From positions 1 to 7,862 of the forward strand of contig CAYSFO010000051.1 of the NCBI GenBank assembly GCA_964430695.1: a DNA stretch of 7,862 nucleotides, in the 5' to 3' direction. A model generated the notes under the pieces. That model saw nothing but the letters and a program-made list of their open reading frames with translations, was not told the origin of the DNA and did no database searches. Both the position numbers and the translations under genes were made by a program. Positions 1 through 4,590 of this stretch are shown piece after piece; position 1 is the first letter of the stretch, and every line of letters starts with the position of its first letter. The stretch is from MGBC108787 sp964430695. Lineage in GTDB: Bacteria; Bacillota_I; Bacilli_A; RF39; UBA660.

Positions 1-60
<60 letters not shown>

Positions 61-80
61 ATTTTGCCAATGACTATTTC

Positions 81-109
81 ATTTTATACCATTTTTAGAC
101 TTATTGCAA
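81..109 (-). promoter_or_regulatory. Probable promoter of tRNA-Ile
   Basis: On the minus strand there is a TTGCAA -35-like hexamer (104-109) and a TATAAAAT -10 region (81-88). Taking TAAAAT (81-86) as the -10 gives a 17-base spacer. TATAAA (83-88) instead would be preceded by TG at -15/-14, an extended -10. Transcription would start about 14 bases before the mature tRNA 5' end. The tRNA-Ser promoter has the same TATAAAATGAAA string. Confidence 0.6.
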
Positions 110-118
110 GTCTTTTTT
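97..118 (+). terminator. Terminator-like hairpin, plus-strand orientation (weak)
   Basis: The inverted repeat AGACTT (97-102) and AAGTCT (108-113) has a 5-base loop and is followed on the plus strand by a run of six T (113-118). No plus-strand gene upstream would use it, and on the minus strand no T-run follows. It also overlaps the tRNA-Ile promoter spacer and -35, so the symmetry may be incidental. Confidence 0.25.
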
Positions 119-144
119 CACTAAATATTACTACCTTTCTAATA

Positions 145-573
145 TTATATTTTTCTTTTAATATTAATTGTCATATTTTTAAGTTCTTCATAAATTTTAT
201 CTGTCTCTTCTTTAATCAACTTCTGGTCATATTTAATCGTATTTAGTACTTCTTCAATTGCCGCATCATAATCTCTTTTGTATTTTTCATTTAGTGCATG
301 CCAATTAATATTAGCAAAAAGATTTGCTATTTCTTTCTTATAATTTAATTTATTTTGTAACATTAATACTGCTAAAACAGGGTAGCCAGGATATCCTTGC
401 CAAAATGTTGCATTATCTGTTGATGAGTAGTCTTCATCTTTCCATTTTATCTGGTATGTTTTTTTGTTGTCTGATGAAGTTACAGTTGCTTCATTTTCTT
501 TCATTTCGATTCTATTATCTGCTATGCAAGTATATGCTTCATATATTTTTGCTTTTGGAGGTAGTTTCATCAT
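145..573 (-). CDS. Unrecognised 142-residue protein, probably soluble
   Basis: I do not recognise this family. The product has no signal peptide or membrane helix. It opens with a basic, proline-containing stretch (MMKLPPKAKIYEAY) and then a region that looks beta-rich. A striking central block, WQGYPGYPVLAVLMLQNKL at about residues 58-76, looks like a conserved core. The C-terminal half is charged and probably helical, ending in a Lys/Arg tail. Translation starts at one of two adjacent ATG codons (573 or 570); an AAGGA ribosome site at 579-583 sits 5 bases before the first and 8 before the second. It lies 96 bp downstream of the interrupted ATP-grasp gene on the same strand, with no clear promoter in the gap, so co-transcription is plausible. 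The opposite strand has an 83-codon open frame, but that is Leu/Phe-rich and has no ribosome site. Real gene: likely. Function: unknown. Confidence 0.75.
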   Translation of the reverse strand: MMKLPPKAKIYEAYTCIADNRIEMKENEATVTSSDNKKTYQIKWKDEDYSSTDNATFWQGYPGYPVLAVLMLQNKLNYKKEIANLFANINWHALNEKYKRDYDAAIEEVLNTIKYDQKLIKEETDKIYEELKNMTINIKRKI

Positions 574-669
574 AAAATTCCTTCTTTCTTGTTAAAACTT
601 AGATAAGTATTTCAAAAAAATTAAAATTTTTAGAATAGAAGATTCCTAGAAGAAAAGGATAAATCAATT

Positions 670-897
670 TTAGAATTTTTTTCCTTGTTGGGAGGTTAAA
701 GATTGTTTTCTTTGCATTGTTAAAACTAAAGCATGTAACCTAATTTTTAGATCCAGTAATTTTTCTGTTGTATAAATGTCTTTTGCATTAAAATCATAAG
801 GTAGACCATATTTTTCAGCATAGGAATATAACATTGGGAATTGGTGTTTTTCAAGGTATTTCCATACTTTTTCTTCTTCATCATAAATAAAATCCAT
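670..897 (-). pseudogene. C-terminal remnant of the ATP-grasp protein, 75 codons from an internal ATG
   Basis: This segment begins at Met in ...ICG-MDFIYD and holds the end of the ATP-grasp core (MDFIYDEEEKVWKYLE) plus a helical tail of about 55 residues ending QQGKKF. The frame is open upstream of the ATG for 18 more codons whose sequence fits the same fold, so the ATG is internal rather than a natural start. A GGAG lies 11 bases before it, rather far for a ribosome site, so re-initiation is possible but not convincing. Alone it could not form an active enzyme. Confidence 0.6.
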
Positions 898-951
898 ACC
901 ACAGATTGCTCCAATTTCATGTTTACATTGAACAGCTATCTCAGTACAAGC

Positions 952-1926
952 TTACATTATCTCTTGTGGAACTATTGCATTATTGGGAAGAATACCATGA
1001 GCAATTAATATTTCTTGTTCCTCCTCCGAATAATTATCTTTTTCAAGTAAAATACTGTCTCCGCCAGCTACTGTATTAGAAACAATACTTTCAGAACCTA
1101 TAAAATAGGGTGATGATGGATCTGATAAATATTTATCAAAAAGACCATAGAATTTTTCTTGGGTATTAATTGTTGGTAGTGAATATTTAAGACTTGATGC
1201 TAAAATATCACCAGAAGATGAGGTGAGTACTCTTAAAGAAGTATTGTATTTTGTTGGTGTTTTAATAAATTTTTGTATTCTCATATTTTGATGAAACTCT
1301 TTTTTATAATCAACAAAGTCAATACTTATTCCATGATTGGAATGACCATTTTCATCAAATGTTAAATCTGGAAAACAATGCCATTGACGTTTTACTTCCT
1401 CTACAATTATTTTTCGGGCATAAGCATCGGCTTCTTTATAAAATCTTTTTAATATTTCAATCTGTTCGGGTGTCTTTATCAAAAATTTTTCTTCTCCACC
1501 TTGACTCTCCTCATTTTTGAGAACAAAAGGTAAGGGCGGAAGGAAAGTAGGAAACGAATCAATAGGGAATGTAATAGTTAGAGGTTTTTTTATTCCTGCA
1601 TTTTCAAGACATGAATTTATTTTCTTTTCTTGTTTACTTCTATATTCTTCTTTTGTGTTATTGATATGTTTATCTAAGCAAGGACTAAAGAAAAAAGTAT
1701 TTTCATTAACCATTTTACTATCCGTTACTATTTTATATCCTTTTTGATAAAATTGTTCAAACATTTCTTTGTATGCTTCATAAACGGGATTACTCTGATT
1801 TGGTGGATATTCTGGAAAAACAATTGCTTGTTCTTTTTTGTTTATCCATTCCGGTTTAATATAAAGACTTTCTGCATCAATATAAATTTCTTGACCATCG
1901 CCTTGTGGTAATTGAATAGATTCCAT
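952..1926 (-). CDS. N-terminal 324-residue part of the ATP-grasp protein (the product if TAA is read as stop)
   Basis: This is the frame that would actually be translated from the strong start at 1926: AAAGGAG (1934-1940) lies 7 bases before the ATG. Residues 1-100 form an N-terminal domain I cannot assign. From about 100 the ATP-grasp layout appears: a helix and GIKKP linker (100-115), PFVLKNEESQGGEEKFLI (133-150) for nucleotide binding, and a charged helical stretch (151-185). Then come IQKFI...SLRVLTSSSGDILASSLKYS (217-249) and IVSNTVAGGDSILL (281-294). It has no signal peptide or membrane segment, so it is probably cytoplasmic. The usual position of the Asp in 'DxRV' appears to be Ser230. 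The protein ends just as the last helix before the metal-binding block should begin. See the pseudogene entry for the whole frame. Confidence 0.7.
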   Translation of the reverse strand: MESIQLPQGDGQEIYIDAESLYIKPEWINKKEQAIVFPEYPPNQSNPVYEAYKEMFEQFYQKGYKIVTDSKMVNENTFFFSPCLDKHINNTKEEYRSKQEKKINSCLENAGIKKPLTITFPIDSFPTFLPPLPFVLKNEESQGGEEKFLIKTPEQIEILKRFYKEADAYARKIIVEEVKRQWHCFPDLTFDENGHSNHGISIDFVDYKKEFHQNMRIQKFIKTPTKYNTSLRVLTSSSGDILASSLKYSLPTINTQEKFYGLFDKYLSDPSSPYFIGSESIVSNTVAGGDSILLEKDNYSEEEQEILIAHGILPNNAIVPQEIM

Positions 1927-1960
1927 ATATTATCTCCTTTAGTACTTAATTAATGAATAT

Positions 1961-1969
1961 ATTATAGCA
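1961..1969 (-). promoter_or_regulatory. Extended -10 promoter of the ATP-grasp gene
   Basis: TGCTATAAT on the minus strand (1961-1969) is a perfect TATAAT with the TGn extension. The -35 position at a 17-base spacing reads TTTTAT, a poor match, as is common for extended -10 promoters. The leader would be about 28 bases. It carries AAAGGAG at 1934-1940, the best ribosome site of the minus-strand genes. Confidence 0.7.
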
Positions 1970-1981
1970 AAATTTCTAATA

Positions 1982-2013
1982 TAATAAAACTCGAACTTTT
2001 TAACATTCGAGTT
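1982..2013 (-). terminator. Intrinsic terminator of tRNA-Lys
   Basis: On the minus strand, stem AACTCGAA (2013-2006) pairs with TTCGAGTT (1995-1988) across a 10-base loop, followed by TTATTAT. It begins 12 bases past the CCA end of tRNA-Lys and isolates the tRNA from the ATP-grasp gene, whose -35 region overlaps the T-rich tail. Confidence 0.7.
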
Positions 2014-2024
2014 TGCTATCTATT

Positions 2025-2100
2025 TGGTGTCCCCTCAGGGATTCGAACCCTGGACCCACTGATTAAGAGTCAGTTGCTCTACCAACTGAGCTAAGGAGAC
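2025..2100 (-). tRNA. tRNA-Lys(CTT)
   Basis: Complete 76-base tRNA with encoded CCA (2025-2027). The acceptor stem GTCTCCT pairs with AGGGGAC (one G-T pair), with discriminator A. The D-arm is AGCTCAGTTGGTAGAGC, the anticodon stem ACTGA/TCAGT encloses loop CTCTTAA (anticodon CTT, reading AAG), and the T-arm contains GGTTCGAATCC. Confidence 0.96.
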
Positions 2101-2118
2101 AAAATTTAATTCTTTTTT

Positions 2119-2127
2119 ATTATAGCA
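2119..2127 (-). promoter_or_regulatory. Extended -10 promoter of tRNA-Lys
   Basis: TGCTATAAT on the minus strand (2119-2127) is identical to the ATP-grasp promoter core and lies 19 bases before the tRNA 5' end. No good -35 hexamer is seen at the expected spacing. Confidence 0.65.
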
Positions 2128-2164
2128 TAAAAAATTAAAAAGCGATATAAAAATCTGTTAGTTG

Positions 2165-2173
2165 TGTTATAAT
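2165..2173 (+). promoter_or_regulatory. Extended -10 promoter of the small membrane protein gene
   Basis: TGTTATAAT (2165-2173) gives a perfect TATAAT with the TGn extension. Transcription would start near 2180, leaving a leader of under 20 bases that contains the AGAGGT ribosome site. A TTG start at 2162 would lie upstream of this promoter, which decides against the longer frame. Confidence 0.65.
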
Positions 2174-2197
2174 CTTTTAGAAAGAGGTAGTTTATAT

Positions 2198-2491
2198 ATG
2201 ATGAAAACAAAGTATGAAAGAATGAGTAAGGAAGAAAAGAAAAGTTTAGTTAAAAAATATAAAAGTACTCCGAATGGAAAAGTAATGATGAATCGTTTAT
2301 TAAGAGTAAATGCAATAGGAGTAGTGGGTATTTTTTATTCTATATTTTTATTGGTAAGCGAGTATCAAAATTTAACGTTTAAAAAAAGTCTTGTGATGAT
2401 ACCATTATTTTTAATTTCTATTTTTTTTCTATTTATGTCTTATCGATTAAGAAAAAAGGTATTAAATCAGTTTGCTATTAAGAAAAAATAA
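2198..2491 (+). CDS. Small two-helix membrane protein, 97 residues, function unknown
   Basis: The product has a strongly basic N-terminal segment rich in Lys and Glu (residues 1-35). Two hydrophobic helices follow (about 36-54, VNAIGVVGIFYSIFLLVSEY region, and about 64-82, SLVMIPLFLISIFFLFMSY), then a basic tail (RLRKKVLN...KKK). By the positive-inside rule both ends should face the cytoplasm with a short outside loop. ATG 2198 is chosen because AGAGGT (2183-2188) sits about 9 bases before it; ATG 2201 is also possible. The frame extends upstream to a TTG at 2162, but that overlaps the -10 promoter. The gene is monocistronic, with its own promoter and a terminator 5 bases after the stop. I do not recognise the family. 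Confidence 0.75.
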   Translation: MMKTKYERMSKEEKKSLVKKYKSTPNGKVMMNRLLRVNAIGVVGIFYSIFLLVSEYQNLTFKKSLVMIPLFLISIFFLFMSYRLRKKVLNQFAIKKK

Positions 2492-2496
2492 TTTAA

Positions 2497-2517
2497 AAAG
2501 TCCGAATTTCGGACTTT
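2497..2517. terminator. Bidirectional terminator between the membrane protein gene and tRNA-Ser
   Basis: This is a perfect inverted repeat of AAAGTCCGAA around base 2507; in RNA it gives an 8-bp stem with a 5-base loop. On the minus strand the stem ends in TTTTT, with another T-run a few bases on, and it begins 10 bases past the tRNA-Ser CCA end. On the plus strand CTTTATTTC follows, 5 bases after the membrane protein stop. It should serve both convergent transcripts. Confidence 0.8.
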
Positions 2518-2527
2518 ATTTCATCTA

Positions 2528-2618
2528 TGGCGGAGCAGGAGAGATTTGAACTCTCGCGCCAGTTACCCGACCTATACCCTTAGCAGGGGCACCTCTTCAG
2601 CCTCTTGAGTACTGCTCC
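2528..2618 (-). tRNA. tRNA-Ser(GCT)
   Basis: Complete 91-base type II tRNA with a long variable arm and encoded CCA (2528-2530). The acceptor GGAGCAG pairs with CTGCTCC and the discriminator is G. The start GGAGCAGTACTCAAGAGG is typical of tRNA-Ser. The anticodon loop CTGCTAA gives anticodon GCT (AGC/AGT codons), and the T-arm contains GTTCAAATC. Confidence 0.96.
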
Positions 2619-2634
2619 ATAAGACTACGTTTTC

Positions 2635-2663
2635 ATTTTATAATATATTTCTGGGATAGTCAA
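2635..2663 (-). promoter_or_regulatory. Promoter of tRNA-Ser
   Basis: TTGACT (2658-2663) and TAAAAT (2635-2640) are spaced by exactly 17 bases on the minus strand, about 16 bases before the tRNA 5' end. Among the promoters of this window it has the best -35. It lies just past the terminator of the upstream lipoprotein gene. Confidence 0.7.
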
Positions 2664-2678
2664 TCATTAATTTTTGGC

Positions 2679-2712
2679 AAAAAAAAAAGGAAAATAGTGT
2701 TTTCTATTCTCC
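2679..2712 (-). terminator. Strong terminator of the yidD/lipoprotein operon, overlapping the stop codon
   Basis: On the minus strand GGAGAATAG (2712-2704) pairs with CTATTTTCC (2697-2689; one G-U pair) across a 6-base loop, followed by ten T (2688-2679). The first arm consists of the last two codons plus the TAG stop of the lipoprotein gene, so terminating ribosomes would cover half the stem. Confidence 0.85.
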
Positions 2713-3573
2713 TAAAGTAGCCGTTTTGATATTTTCAATATACTCATCCATGATTGTTAAATAAGTTTCTTTATTATTTTCTTCTTCGGTTGTTAATGTA
2801 CTCATTGTATTTACGGTAATGATTTTTGCTTTGTAATCTTTTTCTAATGTAGTAATTAATTCTGTCTTTTCATCGGTATCTCGCATAAAAATGGTTGTAT
2901 AGGTATTGTTATTAAAATTATTTTTGATATTGTTTAAATTAATCGTAGTAAGGTTTTCTTCCTCTTCTAATGATATAACGTTGAATCCATAATTGTTTAA
3001 ATATTTAAACATATTTGAGGAAGCGATGATTGTTTCACGATTCGCAAGTTTTGCGTTTTCGGCGATACTTCTTAATTCGGCGTCCATAATGGATAATGTT
3101 TCTTCTAATTCTCTATATTTCTTTTCAATCTCCTCGTTTGTATATTTACTGTTTATTAATTCTTGTAAATTTTCTTTAATTGTTGTAGCAAGCATTAAAT
3201 AGTAATTGGGTGATAACCATAATTCTTCCGTTCCATTTTGAACTTTTAAACCGTAGGCGACATCTATAATATGTAGTTTTCTATTTTTATTAATTAAATT
3301 TTTAGCAATTGTTAATTCATTCGATAATCCATTATAAATAAATATATCGTTTTTACTATATTCTTTGATTTGCTTTTCTGTCAAACTATAATTTTTTATA
3401 TCAGCTTCATTAGGATAAATGCTAATGCTATTTCCTTCTTCATAGAGGTATTCCGTTATAAAATTGATTGGATATACTGTTGTTAATATATTTAAATTTT
3501 CACTATTTTTTGTATCACAAGCTGTTGTTAATAACATTCCAAAAAGCAGAATGATGATTTTTATTTTTTGCAT
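2704..3573 (-). CDS. TroA/ZnuA-like metal-binding-type lipoprotein lacking the usual histidine ligands
   Basis: Predicted membrane-anchored substrate-binding lipoprotein of the cluster A-I fold (zinc/manganese ABC importers). Residues 1-19 are a lipoprotein signal ending LLTTAC, with Cys19 to be lipidated. The body follows the family order: ILTTVYPINFITEYL (29-43), then SLTEKQIKEYSKNDIFIYNGL (63-83), matching the family's '..TPKDIKKLSEADLFIYNGLG'. ELWLSPNYY (117-125) matches 'HVWLDP', a long charged linker helix spans about 143-175, and the C-terminal lobe includes ASSNMFKYLNNYGF (184-197) and IFMRDTDEKTELI (228-240). At 289 residues it has roughly the family's length. In the family, three His and one Asp/Glu bind the metal. 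Here the equivalent sites read as non-His (Glu117 and Ser186 by my alignment), and His101 is the only histidine. The start overlaps yidD by 13 bp, with AAGGAG (3581-3586) inside yidD. No permease or ATPase gene is nearby. Ligand and function are uncertain. Confidence 0.8.
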   Translation of the reverse strand: MQKIKIIILLFGMLLTTACDTKNSENLNILTTVYPINFITEYLYEEGNSISIYPNEADIKNYSLTEKQIKEYSKNDIFIYNGLSNELTIAKNLINKNRKLHIIDVAYGLKVQNGTEELWLSPNYYLMLATTIKENLQELINSKYTNEEIEKKYRELEETLSIMDAELRSIAENAKLANRETIIASSNMFKYLNNYGFNVISLEEEENLTTINLNNIKNNFNNNTYTTIFMRDTDEKTELITTLEKDYKAKIITVNTMSTLTTEEENNKETYLTIMDEYIENIKTATLGE

Positions 3574-3794
3574 GATTTTTCTCCTTCTTTGAAAACAGGG
3601 TCATAACCAAAATCTCCTTTGGGATGGCACCTTTTTAATCTTTTTATTCCTAATTTTATCCCTTTTTTCATTCCATATGTGTCGATTGCTTCTATCATGT
3701 ACTGGCTGCAAGTAGGGGTGAAACGACAACAATTATGAGAAGCAAAAGGAATGATTTGGTAGCATCTGATGATGAAAATGAGTATTTTTTTCAT
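3561..3794 (-). CDS. yidD: YidD, membrane protein insertion efficiency factor
   Basis: YidD is a small inner-face membrane-associated protein that helps YidC-dependent insertion of membrane proteins. The 77-residue product shows the family pattern throughout: a hydrophobic start with an amphipathic helix (MKKILIFIIRCYQIIPF), CCRFTPTCSQYMIEAI (22-37), Gly-Lys-rich GMKKGIKLGIKRLKRCHP (41-58), and GDFGYDPVF (60-68, usually GGYDPVP). The conserved cysteines at 23, 29 and 56 are present. It starts at ATG 3794 with a modest GGTGA ribosome site 8 bases upstream. In many bacteria yidD lies between rnpA and yidC; here it is instead the first gene of a two-gene unit with the lipoprotein, divergent from rnc. 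Identification is firm. Confidence 0.95.
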   Translation of the reverse strand: MKKILIFIIRCYQIIPFASHNCCRFTPTCSQYMIEAIDTYGMKKGIKLGIKRLKRCHPKGDFGYDPVFKEGEKSCKK

Positions 3795-3812
3795 GATTGC
3801 TTCACCATGTTC

Positions 3813-3841
3813 ATTTTACTACATAATCTATTTAAAGTAAA
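3813..3841 (-). promoter_or_regulatory. Probable promoter of yidD and the lipoprotein gene
   Basis: TTTACT (3836-3841) and TAAAAT (3813-3818) are spaced 17 bases on the minus strand. Transcription would begin about 12 bases before the yidD ATG, leaving a very short leader with the GGTGA ribosome site, so the exact site is uncertain. Confidence 0.45.
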
Positions 3842-3872
3842 ATAAGATTTTATTATTTTTATCTTTGCGTAA

Positions 3873-3901
3873 TGGACTTTATGTGAGCAATTTGGTACAA
3901 T
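3873..3901 (+). promoter_or_regulatory. Probable promoter of the rnc-smc operon
   Basis: TGGACT (3873-3878) and TACAAT (3896-3901) are spaced 17 bases, 32 bases before the rnc ATG. The leader carries AAGGG (3918-3922) and AGGT (3924-3927), either of which could bind the ribosome. This promoter is divergent from that of yidD within a gap of about 139 bp. Confidence 0.55.
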
Positions 3902-3933
3902 GAATAAAGAAAACTTGAAGGGTAGGTCCTTTT

Positions 3934-4584
3934 ATGAAAGAAAAATTAGAAAGTTATGGTATATCTATATCTGATGAAGATTTATTAAATACAGCATTAA
4001 CACATAGTTCTTTTTCTAATGAACATCATACAGAAAATTATGAACGCTTGGAATTTTTAGGGGATGCGGTATTAGAACTTGTATCAAGTGAATATTTATT
4101 TTTAAATACTTCTTTAAAAGAAGGAGATATGAGTAAAGTTAGAGCAAGTTATGTTTGTGAAGAAGCGCTAGCAGCATATGCAAAAGATATAGAACTACCG
4201 AAGTTTATTCGTGTTGGACATGGGCAAGAGAAAGATGTGAATGATACAATTGTTGCCGATGTCTTTGAAAGTGTTTTAGCGGTTATTTATTTAGAACATG
4301 GTTTGGAAGTTGTCAAAAAATTTATTTTAGATTTAATTGTTCCTTATATTACATCTCATATACATTTTAATTATGATTATAAATCACTTTTGCAAGAACT
4401 GGTGCAAACAGATAAGAAAAGTTTGGAATATGTTTTAGTAAAAGAAGAAGGTCCTGCTCATAAAAAGCTATTTACTATAGAAGTTCGCATTGATAACATG
4501 ATTTATGGCCGAGGTACGGGTGGAAGTAAAAAGGAAGCAGAACAAAATGCTGCAAAGGATGCCTATCAAAAAAGGAGTAGATAA
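3934..4584 (+). CDS. rnc: Ribonuclease III
   Basis: RNase III is a double-strand-specific endoribonuclease that cuts rRNA precursors and structured or antisense-paired mRNAs, acting as a homodimer in the cytoplasm. The 216-residue product has both family domains. The catalytic domain (about 1-140) carries ALTHSS (21-26), the signature ERLEFLGDAVLEL (37-49) and VADVFESVLAVIYLEHG (107-123). The four metal-binding acidic residues Glu40, Asp44, Asp109 and Glu112 are all present. The C-terminal double-stranded RNA-binding domain (about 147-214) shows DYKSLLQELVQ at its start and GRGTGGSKKEAEQNAAKDAY at its end. Length and motif order are normal, so it should be active. Its stop is 6 bp before smc and its last codons contain the smc ribosome site, so the two are co-transcribed and probably translationally coupled, as the pair is in many Bacillota. 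Confidence 0.97.
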   Translation: MKEKLESYGISISDEDLLNTALTHSSFSNEHHTENYERLEFLGDAVLELVSSEYLFLNTSLKEGDMSKVRASYVCEEALAAYAKDIELPKFIRVGHGQEKDVNDTIVADVFESVLAVIYLEHGLEVVKKFILDLIVPYITSHIHFNYDYKSLLQELVQTDKKSLEYVLVKEEGPAHKKLFTIEVRIDNMIYGRGTGGSKKEAEQNAAKDAYQKRSR

Positions 4585-4590
4585 AGATTT

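Larger units (their letters stand above)
670..1926 (-). pseudogene. ATP-grasp-fold protein gene interrupted by one in-frame TAA (952-954)
   Basis: Two open frames, 1926-952 and 897-670, lie in the same reading frame and are separated only by a TAA at 952-954 and 18 open codons (ACTEIAVQCKHEIGAICG). Read through the stop, they give a 418-position protein with a continuous ATP-grasp pattern: PFVLK with the candidate ATP-binding Lys137, then a glycine loop (ESQGGEE). These are followed by IQKFIKTP and SLRVL (about 218-234), the SNTVAGG segment with Asn284, and the closing block IGAICGMDFIYD...WKYLE with candidate metal ligands Asp345 and Glu359. ATP-grasp enzymes ligate a carboxylate to an amine or thiol through an acyl-phosphate. 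The substrate here is unknown. Because the stop precedes the closing metal-binding block, the 324-residue product should lack catalysis. Alternatives are a sequencing or assembly error, or rare readthrough. The stop is TAA, so a TGA-to-Trp code cannot explain it. Confidence 0.75.

Noticed and set aside
324..575. Plus-strand 83-codon frame opposite the 142-residue gene
   Set aside because: It is Leu/Phe-rich shadow coding with no ribosome site. The minus-strand frame has AAGGA before its start and a balanced composition.
2025..2100. tRNA-Lys as an integration site for the ATP-grasp module
   Set aside because: I found no second copy of the tRNA 3' end within the window and no integrase. The tRNA-Ile 3' end is outside the window and cannot be checked.
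2162..2197. Upstream TTG start adding 12 residues to the small membrane protein
   Set aside because: These bases contain the TATAAT promoter and the ribosome site, so they should lie upstream of or within the leader.
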